64,000 bases of DNA from JABHIE01 sp964584805 (GTDB taxonomy: Bacteria > Planctomycetota > UBA1135). The translations under genes were made by a program, and so were the position numbers. The notes beneath the pieces are model-generated. The model searched no databases, had not been told where the DNA came from, and worked only from the letters and a program-made list of their open reading frames with translations. Location of the stretch: the NCBI GenBank assembly GCA_964584805.1, contig CAZPAY010000002.1:62001-126000 (forward strand), read 5' to 3'. This document shows positions 1 to 7,115 of this stretch, piece after piece (within the stretch, counting starts at the first letter, position 1; each line of letters opens with the position of its first letter).

Positions 1-39
1 CATCAGAGCGGTAGCCGCAACAAGAAGAAGGTTGCGCAT
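1..39 (-). CDS. Start of a gene that runs off the left edge
   Basis: Read leftward from an ATG at 39, thirteen codons (MRNLLLVAATALM) stay open to the window edge. A basic residue followed by a hydrophobic run looks like the start of a signal peptide, so this is probably the 5' end of an exported-protein gene. The 138 bases up to the next gene (40-177) would hold its promoter; I see no clear -10/-35 pair or Shine-Dalgarno there. Too short to identify. Confidence 0.4.
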   Translation of the reverse strand, partial: MRNLLLVAATALM

Positions 40-177
40 GTGCGAAAAAGGGGTTGAAGTTTGAGGGGTGCGCAAAGAGATATGCGCGGCCTTTTAGTAT
101 ATGCCCTTTAGGATGTCGCAGAAGTGAATATTTTGTAAAAACGGTTAGGACGGCCGAAAAATGGGGGCGGGACGCAA

Positions 178-792
178 TTATAGCAGTTGCGCTATATATC
201 CGAATTGAGCCCACCTTTCGGGCCACCAACGACCCTGCGATGGGGCGGCGTTGGAGTCTTCGATAAGTTCATAAGCGTCGCCCAAAGCGTTCTCGACGGC
301 AAGGGCGCACATGCCATAGGGCGGGCCCCCTTCTTCAGTCGGCCTGTTTTCTGGAAACACAAGAGATACAACCCGTGCGGATGGTGCGCACAGCTTGGCC
401 ACGGTCTTGCCCCATTTCGCTCTCAGTTTTAGCGGCAAAGCGCAGAAAAAAGTGTGGTCAAAAACCAAGTCGTATTTCTTTGCGGGCTTGTGGGCGAAAA
501 AATCGGCAATCAGCAGTTTGGCGCCAGTGTTCAAAAACCGTGTGCCGACGGAGTCTTTTAGCTCATCGACGATGTCAAGTGCGACGACATCCCAACCAGC
601 TTCGGCTAAGGCTAGGGCATCCCAGCCGAAACCGCAACCGGGGACCAAAACGCGGCCGATCTGACCCGTGCCGAGAGTGGGGTCGGCCTTGAGCCGCAGC
701 ACTAACTCAGGGTGCGCCTCACCGAGATCCCAGGGGGTTGAGCCGCGGGCGTATCGGGCGGCCCAGTCGTGACTACAGGATGGTGAAGTCAA
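178..792 (-). CDS. TPMT-like class I SAM-dependent methyltransferase
   Basis: A 204-residue methyltransferase. The N-terminal motif ARGSTPWDLGEAHPEL (about residues 15-30) matches the TPWD-G start of the thiopurine/thiol S-methyltransferase (TPMT) family. SAM-binding motif I follows as VLVPGCGFGWDALALAE (48-64), with the acidic residue of strand 2 at D73 (VVALDIVDE). ADFFAHKP and YDLVFDHTFFCAL are the usual later motifs. The length fits the family (about 195-230). Such enzymes methylate small thiols, selenium or halide nucleophiles, but the substrate cannot be read from sequence. Its start overlaps the end of the upstream small secreted-protein gene by 20 bases, so the two are probably co-transcribed. 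Family is confident, substrate unknown. Confidence 0.85.
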   Translation of the reverse strand: MTSPSCSHDWAARYARGSTPWDLGEAHPELVLRLKADPTLGTGQIGRVLVPGCGFGWDALALAEAGWDVVALDIVDELKDSVGTRFLNTGAKLLIADFFAHKPAKKYDLVFDHTFFCALPLKLRAKWGKTVAKLCAPSARVVSLVFPENRPTEEGGPPYGMCALAVENALGDAYELIEDSNAAPSQGRWWPERWAQFGYIAQLL

Positions 793-1174
793 TGCCGTTG
801 CTGAATCTGCCTAGATAGTTGATTTTGAGGTCAACTTTGTCAGGCCAAAGCGTCCAGGGGACGACCGTCACCATGAGTGAGAATTTGCCTAGAAATGGAA
901 TCTCGGGCGTGGCGAAAACATAGAGCGGAATGGAAGGAATCCAGCCAAACATCGGGAAGGCGCCAAAATCAAAGTTCATGCCGAAAATGAAAACCAATGA
1001 CTCTTGCTCGCCTTCGTCCGGGAGGCAGAACCAAATCGATGGTTCGTATGTCGCGGCAAGCGATTGCTGGCTTTGCGCGGTGACGGCCGCCGCTGGGATG
1101 AGTTGCGAGTCAGCCTCTTGCGGCAGTGCTTGCGGGATGGCAAGTGCGAAGATGAGGAGGAGGGAGGAAAGCAT
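773..1174 (-). CDS. Small secreted protein of unknown function
   Basis: A 133-residue protein beginning with a signal peptide (MLSSLLLIFALAIPQALPQ), so probably exported. The mature part is rich in Phe, Pro, Ile and Trp with many short hydrophobic stretches (IFGMNFDFGAFPMFGW, SIPLYVFATPEIPFLG), which could be beta-strands of a small membrane-associated or barrel-like domain. I recognise no family. It overlaps the downstream methyltransferase by 20 bases on the same strand. No strong Shine-Dalgarno precedes the ATG. The signal peptide and sustained coding character make it a likely real gene. Confidence 0.65.
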   Translation of the reverse strand: MLSSLLLIFALAIPQALPQEADSQLIPAAAVTAQSQQSLAATYEPSIWFCLPDEGEQESLVFIFGMNFDFGAFPMFGWIPSIPLYVFATPEIPFLGKFSLMVTVVPWTLWPDKVDLKINYLGRFSNGIDFTIL

Positions 1175-1209
1175 GTCTTCATTATCGCACCAACCCGCGG
1201 TTTATGCAT

Positions 1210-1242
1210 AAAAAAAGGCCGCAACCTCGAAAGGTTGCGGCC
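1210..1242 (-). terminator. Intrinsic terminator of the Asp-box protein gene
   Basis: An 11-bp perfect GC-rich stem (ggccgcaacct at 1217-1227 with aggttgcggcc at 1232-1242) and a 4-base loop. Read on the minus strand it is followed at once by seven T residues (the A-run at 1210-1216). It lies 33 bases beyond the stop codon of the gene ending at 1275, the classical position for a Rho-independent terminator. Confidence 0.92.
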
Positions 1243-1274
1243 AGTCAGCGAGCAAACTCGCTTAAATACTGAAC

Positions 1275-2972
1275 TTACTGAACCGTAATGGACTCAACAT
1301 TAGTGATGGAGCCGTAGCTGCCGCCGCCAAGAAGAGTAATGGCTACAAAATTCAAAGATGAGCCGACAGGTACAGAGCCTGGCATACCTATAGATGGTGT
1401 CGCGCCCGAGCCGTCGGCTTGGATTTGACCCTTGATCATGCCACCGCGAGTTGCGTCGACATATGCATCGTAAGTAATGCCGAGGTCACGGCCGTCACCT
1501 GGGATGGGCAATGAACCGAGTGAACCAGAAGCGAGGACGACGAAGTTAGCGCCGGCTTCGCTGGCAGGGTAACCCGAGACTTCCCAGTTAACTGGGTTGC
1601 CGGCGGAGAAAGTGCCCATTGCGTAGAGGCTAGCGCCCATAAAGCCGCCAACATACTGTTGGTTTTGACCGAGGTCATCAGAGAGCCACGCACCAACAAC
1701 ATTGTTGTAGACATTGTCGTAAGCGACTTCGACGTAGTCGGCGTCAAAGGCATCTTGCGTGCCTGCAGCCATGTCGACTTGAGCAGCCCAAGTTGCGCCA
1801 CCGTCTTGCGACATGGCAGCCATTGGGAACTCAGCGCCGCCCATGCCACCCCATGCCGCGGCGACGGTTTCGGTGCCACCGACCAAGCGTGGGTAAGTTG
1901 CGCCGCCAGTGGAAACCTGGTTCGTTGTCCAAGTTGCACCATTGTCAAAGCTAGAAGCGACCATCATTTCGTCGGCGCCCGTTGCGTTGTCTTCCCAGGC
2001 GACAGAGAGGCGACCCGCAGCGACATTGAGCCACTGGTTGTCAGCATCGAAGCCAGTCATCAAAACGGTGTCAGCACCCCAGTTGTGGCCACCATCGGTG
2101 GAAACAATCACGTGCATTTCTTCGTTTGCAGCGGCGGTTGGGACTTCGTCCTCGAGCCAGGAAACCATAACAGTTGAGCCGTCACAGCCCATCCAGAGGT
2201 TGCCACCATCGACATCGCCGACGCCAGGGCCGGATGCATCGAGTTGGACCTCAGGGCCCATCCAGGTGAGGCCGCCGTCGTGAGACATGCGGAACCAAAG
2301 CTCATCGTCGCCAGAGACATTGCGGTCGTCATCGTAAGCGCAGTAGACATCAAGGCCGTTAGCGGTCATGGCGAGCTTGTCGACATCAGCGCCACCGACG
2401 GGCGAAACCTGCAGAGCAGCGCCCCAAGTGGCACCAGCATCGTGTGAAGCAGCGAGCCAGACTTCTTCTGGACCGTTGTCAACGAGCATGTACATGTAAA
2501 CATGGTCACCATCGGCCATCAAGCGAGCAACATAAGTTGCGTTTGCAGCAGTACCGGCTGGGTAACCTTTGTCGATCATCTGCTCGGCTTCCCAAGTCAG
2601 ACCGCCATCAAGTGAGCGTGTGTAGAACACATCGTCACGGTCGCCGATTTGCTCAGAACGGTAGCTTGCGTGCAAGATGCCGTTAGAGAGAGCGAGAGAA
2701 TAGTTGTAGGCGTACTTTTTGGCGCCCGTGGTGTCTTGCGAAACTTTGACTGCACCTCGCCAGGTGCGGCCATTGTCAACGGAAGTGTTGACATAGATAT
2801 CAAAAGTGAGATCTTCTTTGTACATGACGGCTTGGAAACCATTATCAGCGACGAGGCCGCCGTTGTAAGTTTTGCCAAGACCCAAGTCGACTTGTTGAGG
2901 GGCACGCACGTTTTGTGCGGTGAGGGAAGCTGCGAGAGCTGCAGCAACTACAGGGATGAGAATGCGACGCAT
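1275..2972 (-). CDS. Secreted Asp-box (BNR/sialidase-like) beta-propeller protein
   Basis: A 565-residue exported protein. The start at 2972 is chosen because it gives a signal peptide (MRRILIPVVAAALAASLTAQ) and has a GGAG Shine-Dalgarno four bases upstream; a longer reading from 3080 has neither. Seven Asp-box motifs of the S-x-D-x-G-x-T-W type are visible (VDNGRTW, LDGGLTW, HDAGATW, HDGGLTW, TDGGHNW, FDNGATW, QDGGATW), indicating a six- or seven-bladed sialidase-like propeller. About 110 C-terminal residues from GASLYAMGTFSAG form a separate beta-rich domain of a type I associate with planctomycete exported proteins. I do not see the Arg triad and FRIP motif of true neuraminidases clearly, so enzymatic activity is uncertain; glycan binding or hydrolysis is an inference. 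A strong terminator follows, and a LacI-type palindrome sits in the leader. Confidence 0.85.
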   Translation of the reverse strand: MRRILIPVVAAALAASLTAQNVRAPQQVDLGLGKTYNGGLVADNGFQAVMYKEDLTFDIYVNTSVDNGRTWRGAVKVSQDTTGAKKYAYNYSLALSNGILHASYRSEQIGDRDDVFYTRSLDGGLTWEAEQMIDKGYPAGTAANATYVARLMADGDHVYMYMLVDNGPEEVWLAASHDAGATWGAALQVSPVGGADVDKLAMTANGLDVYCAYDDDRNVSGDDELWFRMSHDGGLTWMGPEVQLDASGPGVGDVDGGNLWMGCDGSTVMVSWLEDEVPTAAANEEMHVIVSTDGGHNWGADTVLMTGFDADNQWLNVAAGRLSVAWEDNATGADEMMVASSFDNGATWTTNQVSTGGATYPRLVGGTETVAAAWGGMGGAEFPMAAMSQDGGATWAAQVDMAAGTQDAFDADYVEVAYDNVYNNVVGAWLSDDLGQNQQYVGGFMGASLYAMGTFSAGNPVNWEVSGYPASEAGANFVVLASGSLGSLPIPGDGRDLGITYDAYVDATRGGMIKGQIQADGSGATPSIGMPGSVPVGSSLNFVAITLLGGGSYGSITNVESITVQ

Positions 2973-3007
2973 TTTTCTCCTTTCAGGGGATTCGAGGGAA
3001 GGGGTTA

Positions 3008-3019
3008 GGAAACGTTTCC
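3008..3019. promoter_or_regulatory. LacI-type palindromic operator candidate
   Basis: GGAAACGTTTCC is a perfect 12-bp palindrome with the central AACGTT typical of LacI/PurR/CcpA-family operators. It lies 36-47 bases upstream of the Asp-box gene start, in a leader that otherwise holds no gene. A carbohydrate-responsive repressor site would suit a glycan-acting secreted protein; that link is inference. Confidence 0.5.
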
Positions 3020-3088
3020 GTGGTCGCCAGCTATAGCGCAAGGCTGTATGCAGAACGGCCGCGAACCCCACTCTAGACAATTTGTTGG

Positions 3089-3106
3089 TTTTTTTGTGGT
3101 TTTTTT
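3089..3106 (-). promoter_or_regulatory. Phased A-tracts (UP-element or bent DNA) upstream of the Asp-box gene
   Basis: Two runs of seven T on the plus strand (3089-3095 and 3100-3106) start 11 bases apart, so on the minus strand they are A7 tracts in helical phase. They lie about 120-130 bases upstream of the Asp-box gene start and behind its presumed promoter, as expected for an UP-element or intrinsic bend. No convincing -35/-10 pair was found nearby. Confidence 0.35.
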
Positions 3107-3166
3107 GTGAATTTCCGAACTCGTATTTAACCCTACTTAATCCGCGCTGGTGGGCAAGTGATACCG

Positions 3167-5338
3167 CTACCTTGTCGCATTTGAGCGTAACTCTAGTGCG
3201 GGCGCATACTTGGGGTCGATGGCGAGCGCTTTTTCGGCAAAGGAGGTTGCGGCCTCGGAGTCGAGCATTTCAAGCGCCACCACTCCGCGCACCCAATAAG
3301 CGGTCGGCGTTTGCCAAAGCCCGCCATCTTGAAGGGCCGTGAAGGTGTCATGCGCCCACTGCACCTCGCGTTTTTCGACGAGCAACTCGCCCATTGCGTG
3401 GACGGTTTCTTGCACCGATTTTGCGTGAGGGAATTGCCGCGCGATTTTTACCAATTCTTGCAGACAAATTGCATCGAGCTCAATCGAATCAGCCTCTTGA
3501 TGCTCAAAGGTGTCATGCACGGAATATCGCTGAGCATTCAATAAGGATAGATAAAAAGGCAGCAGGGTTTGCTCTGCAGACTCCTGTGTCATGAAGCCTT
3601 GTAACACTCGCTCGGCGCGGCGCGTGGAATCCAATGCGTCGATCTCGCGAAACACGGTGGGGGCGAGTGCCGCAGTGGAGCGAGGCAGAGGGCCCGCAAT
3701 AGGGCCAAGCAAATCCATTTGAAAAGAGTTGTTTGTCAGTAAGGTGCCGTCTGCCATGGCGCGGAGCGGGATAGTTGCCTCAGGCGAATGAGCCATTAAA
3801 ACTAAACTTGGCAAACCGATGCCGTGTGGAATCAGAATGACCGACAAGGATGCTGGCGAATCGAGCTCTCGCTCCCATGCATTGCTAAGGCCGCCGAGTG
3901 TGGATTGAAGCAGGTCGAAATCAGGAAATTGTTCGGGTGCACACGCCAAGGCAAGTACAGAGTTGGTGTTCGCTAAGCCCGAAGCACGGTCGAGGAGGTA
4001 AAGCTCACGCAGCGGGTTGTGTCGCATTTGCCACCAAGCTTGCGAGGAAAGGATGACATGCTTGCCGGGGCCGGCGAGTTGAGTTGCCTGATGGAGAGTG
4101 GCGTCGATGCGCTCTTGAGAGTGCTCGTCAAAAGTCAGGAAGTTGCGCCCATCCACGAGGAAACTTTCGCTAGAGGCCGTTTGTTCAAGAGTACGCGTAA
4201 CGCCTGCGAAAGTGATGTGCTCAAGGGGCGCACCATTTTCGGCGCGGGCAACCTGTTTGGGCAAGTTCGTGAAAAAAGGAAGACCCGTAGTGGTCGGGAA
4301 GCCAAACGGCTGTGTGCCACTGAGGCAAATCAGCAAAACCGTGAGGCCGATTGCAAAACAAAATTCACTCATGCCGCGAGCCGCATTTAGCGCTTTGCCG
4401 TCGATTTTTTGCGTTGGCGAGAGGATGACGCGTGTTGCGGTAGCGCCAAGAATTACGGGCAGGGCGTAAATCACGGCGAAGAGAAGGGGCGCGTAAAACC
4501 AATGAGTCTCGGTGAGTCGTTCGCCGGCGTTGAGGGTGTCGGTGAGTGGTTTCCATCCGACAAGGGATTGGAAGACGGGAGTCTCGCCAAGTCGAGCCAC
4601 GGTGGTAAGTGATGTCGGCAGCGACCAAGCGAGTGCGGCAAGGAGCAGCCAGCCGGCGGTAAGGCGATGTTTGATTTCGGCAAGGCCTGCGCCAAGTGTG
4701 TGCCACGCGATGAAAGCAAGCGTGAGCAGAGTCAGCCATCGGCTGAAGTCGTGTGTGCTCGTTGAGCCATCAAACAAATCTCGCGCCGGCCAGAGCCAAA
4801 GCGTCACAATTGTGAGCGTGATGCCAAGTAGCCAGGATTGAATTTTGTCTGGAATTGTCGCGGTCAAAACCTCAGTTGCGGGCTCGACTGGATCGAGCCG
4901 ATTCGCGCGATAGAGCAGGCCGAGTGTGAGCGTCCATCCAATCCAGCCAAGCCCGAATAGTGCGACGGCTGCCGAGCCGAGCCAAATGCCAAGGAAAAGC
5001 GAGCCGAGTTTGGGTCGACTCCAGGCGAGGTGGCGTCCGTGAAAAAAGAGGAGCGCGGGGGCAGCGGCGAGGCTGACGAAGGTGCCTGAAAAGGCGAGGA
5101 GTGCGAGATAAAGCCACGGGCCAAGGCGGGTGGGGCGTTTGCGGTTGGCGGCGGCGAGCTCGCTTGGCGTGGTGAGAGTTAGAGAGAGCGGGATGAGCAG
5201 CCAAGCCGTCCAGCCGAGGATGTGGAGGGCAGTGCGCGGTTCGGCGCCGCCAGAGTGCGCGATGAAATCGGCATAGACCAAGAGAAGGGCGGTCAGCGCG
5301 GCGGCGTGGAGCGTGTTTTCGAAATCGCGGCGATACAT
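3167..5338 (-). CDS. Large polytopic membrane protein with C-terminal TPR-like region
   Basis: A 723-residue protein of no family I recognise. Roughly the first 345 residues contain about ten to twelve hydrophobic segments (LGWTAWLLIPLSLTL, LGIWLGSAAVALFGLGWIGW, FAVIYALPVILG), then one more at about 340-357 (FCFAIGLTVLLICLSG). A soluble domain of about 350 residues follows, with stretches such as GKHVILSSQAWW and LSVILIPHGIGLPSL. The last 70 residues (VRGVVALEMLDSEAATSF, EKALAIDPKYAPALEL) have the spacing of TPR repeats. The layout, a membrane half plus a soluble half, recalls membrane-fused spermidine-synthase-like proteins, but I cannot see their catalytic motifs. The leftward neighbour begins 194 bases beyond its stop, so it may be monocistronic. 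Confidence 0.75.
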   Translation of the reverse strand: MYRRDFENTLHAAALTALLLVYADFIAHSGGAEPRTALHILGWTAWLLIPLSLTLTTPSELAAANRKRPTRLGPWLYLALLAFSGTFVSLAAAPALLFFHGRHLAWSRPKLGSLFLGIWLGSAAVALFGLGWIGWTLTLGLLYRANRLDPVEPATEVLTATIPDKIQSWLLGITLTIVTLWLWPARDLFDGSTSTHDFSRWLTLLTLAFIAWHTLGAGLAEIKHRLTAGWLLLAALAWSLPTSLTTVARLGETPVFQSLVGWKPLTDTLNAGERLTETHWFYAPLLFAVIYALPVILGATATRVILSPTQKIDGKALNAARGMSEFCFAIGLTVLLICLSGTQPFGFPTTTGLPFFTNLPKQVARAENGAPLEHITFAGVTRTLEQTASSESFLVDGRNFLTFDEHSQERIDATLHQATQLAGPGKHVILSSQAWWQMRHNPLRELYLLDRASGLANTNSVLALACAPEQFPDFDLLQSTLGGLSNAWERELDSPASLSVILIPHGIGLPSLVLMAHSPEATIPLRAMADGTLLTNNSFQMDLLGPIAGPLPRSTAALAPTVFREIDALDSTRRAERVLQGFMTQESAEQTLLPFYLSLLNAQRYSVHDTFEHQEADSIELDAICLQELVKIARQFPHAKSVQETVHAMGELLVEKREVQWAHDTFTALQDGGLWQTPTAYWVRGVVALEMLDSEAATSFAEKALAIDPKYAPALELRSNATR

Positions 5339-5356
5339 GGTGGGTGAGCTTGGTAC

Positions 5357-6040
5357 TTAGGTCGAAGTGTTGCGCTCAAGCAAAAGCAAAACGCACTCAG
5401 AGAATAGCGGCATCGCTTGGCGGAAGGCACGCACTTCCCAACCCGCTGCGGCGGCCTCTTCGTGAATTTGTTTTGTAGTCAAGCGCTCGCGAAGGGGGCG
5501 TTTTTTTAAACCAAGGGCGTGGCGGAGGCGCCGCGTGTAGGTTTTGAAATGCCACCCTGGGTAGTAGCCGACGACGGCGCGGTCGCTGGTTTTTGCGAGA
5601 CCTTTGAGTGCGGCGATGCGCGAATCGGGGTCTAAATGCTGCATTAAGCGCAGGCAGAGAGCGATGGCGGATAGACTTGCAAAGGGCGGTTTGTAAATGT
5701 TGGCAACAACTTCTTGCTCAATGCCTGCACCTCGCCCATGCGCACGACGCGCGGCTGCCAACATGGCGGGCTGCACATCCGCGTGAATGACTTGGATGCC
5801 AAGCGCGCGAAATTTGTTTGTGAATCGCCCCGGCCCAGATGGAAAATCCAAAACGGTTTTGGGTAATGCGCCACCATGCAACTCACGCATCGCCCGCAGC
5901 GTCGCGCGCAGGATGAGCCGGTTATTCCATTTCTTGCGCCCGCGGGCATAGCGCGCTTCATAGCGGCAGACCGTATCCTCATCGCCGTAGTGGGATTCCC
6001 ACTCTCTGCTTACCTTGCTTACTTCTCGATCGTCAGTCAC
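5357..6040 (-). CDS. Class I SAM-dependent methyltransferase
   Basis: Methyltransferase of 227 residues from a GTG at 6040; an upstream ATG at 6136 would add 32 low-complexity residues that read antisense to mutY. Motif I is TVLDFPSGPGRFTNKF, the strand-2 acid is in VIHADVQPAML, and LRLMQHL marks motif IV. The C-terminal half (LRHALGLKKRPLRERLT, then QIHEEAAAAGWEV) closely parallels the methyltransferase at 22773-23417 (RIRYKLGLRDHPPSNPSM, QIHDEISAAGLTV), so the two are paralogues. The substrate is unknown; genes of this type often sit near lipopolysaccharide-kinase-like genes. Its start is head-to-head with mutY and overlaps it by 26 bases if mutY starts at 6015. Confidence 0.8.
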   Translation of the reverse strand: MTDDREVSKVSREWESHYGDEDTVCRYEARYARGRKKWNNRLILRATLRAMRELHGGALPKTVLDFPSGPGRFTNKFRALGIQVIHADVQPAMLAAARRAHGRGAGIEQEVVANIYKPPFASLSAIALCLRLMQHLDPDSRIAALKGLAKTSDRAVVGYYPGWHFKTYTRRLRHALGLKKRPLRERLTTKQIHEEAAAAGWEVRAFRQAMPLFSECVLLLLERNTST

Positions 6041-7115
6041 GGATTTTTTGGATTCGGTCCCGGCCCGGCTTTTGCCGTGGTTCGTGGAGCGTCGCCGAGA
6101 GTTGCCTTGGCGGGCCGGCCACGGGGCGTGGGGCATTTGGGTTTCAGAGATTATGCTGCAGCAGACCCGCGTTGAGGCGGTTGTTCCGTTTTTTGAGCGA
6201 TTTATGGAACGCTTTCCGACGATCGAGGATTTGGCGTCCGTCGATGTCGATGAGGTTTTGCAGTACTGGGCCGGGTTGGGCTACTACCGCCGAGCGCGAA
6301 TGTTGCATGCGGGCGCTCGAGTGGTGGTTGCGCAGCGTGGCGCTAAAGGTACAGCTGAAAATGCGGTAGGTGAAGCCCGGATTCCGAGTGATTTGGACGG
6401 CCTGCTGGCTTTGCCCGGCGTTGGACCTTATACGGCAGCAGCGATTGGCTCATTAGCTTTTGGATTACGCGTGCCGGTGGTTGATGGCAATGTAAAGCGT
6501 GTCGTGGCAAGGGTTTGCGCTTTACCTCTCGCGGCAGACGGCCGCGCCTTACATCGTGAATGTGAAGGGGTCGGCGGCCGCTGGATGGAGGTTTTGCGTC
6601 AAAACGAGGCTCCGGGTGCTTTGAATGAAGCGGTCATGGAGTTAGGTGCAACCGTTTGCACCCCGCGCGCGCCTCGATGTGAAGCTTGCCCCTTGGCGAG
6701 TGGATGCCAGGCTTTGGCGGCTGGAAATGTTTTGGCTTTCCCTAAGCCGAAAAAGCAGAAAGCGTTTATCGATTTGAATTTAACATTTTTTGTGGCTGAG
6801 CATGATGGCGAATTCTTGCTGTCCGCCCGCAAGAGTGGATGGAATGTTGGTTTGTATGAGCCACCTTGCGTGGTGACAAACGAGCATGGCTCCGTGGCAG
6901 ATGCGTGGCTGAGTTTGAGCTTGGGTGCGGCTAAACTAAAACCGCTTGTTGGGGGCGTCCGCCATACGATTACACACCACAAAATCTCGGCAACGGTGGT
7001 GCGTGTTTCGGGGTTGCCTCCCTTGAGCGGCTCATCTGATTTTGCTTTTGCGAAACCGGGGGGCGTCCCTCTGACGGGCCTTGGTCGGAAGGTTTTGAAA
7101 CTTTACTCAAAATGA
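6015..7115 (+). CDS. mutY: A/G-specific adenine DNA glycosylase MutY
   Basis: Removes adenine mispaired with guanine or 8-oxoguanine in base-excision repair. All family hallmarks are visible: LPWR near the N-terminus, SEIMLQQTRVE with catalytic Glu45, the helix-hairpin-helix LPGVGPYTAAAIGS, catalytic Asp157 in VVDGNVKRV, and the [4Fe-4S] loop C-x6-C-x2-C-x5-C (Cys215, 222, 225, 231). The C-terminal 120 residues match the NUDIX-like 8-oxoG recognition domain in position, with GGVRHTITHHKI resembling its conserved H-x-F/I-TH part. Length 366 is normal. The start is a TTG at 6015; a second TTG at 6048 would avoid the antisense overlap with the methyltransferase and still keep LPWR. Its stop overlaps the next ATG (ATGA at 7112). 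Confidence 0.95.
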   Translation: MLTSRSSVTDFLDSVPARLLPWFVERRRELPWRAGHGAWGIWVSEIMLQQTRVEAVVPFFERFMERFPTIEDLASVDVDEVLQYWAGLGYYRRARMLHAGARVVVAQRGAKGTAENAVGEARIPSDLDGLLALPGVGPYTAAAIGSLAFGLRVPVVDGNVKRVVARVCALPLAADGRALHRECEGVGGRWMEVLRQNEAPGALNEAVMELGATVCTPRAPRCEACPLASGCQALAAGNVLAFPKPKKQKAFIDLNLTFFVAEHDGEFLLSARKSGWNVGLYEPPCVVTNEHGSVADAWLSLSLGAAKLKPLVGGVRHTITHHKISATVVRVSGLPPLSGSSDFAFAKPGGVPLTGLGRKVLKLYSK

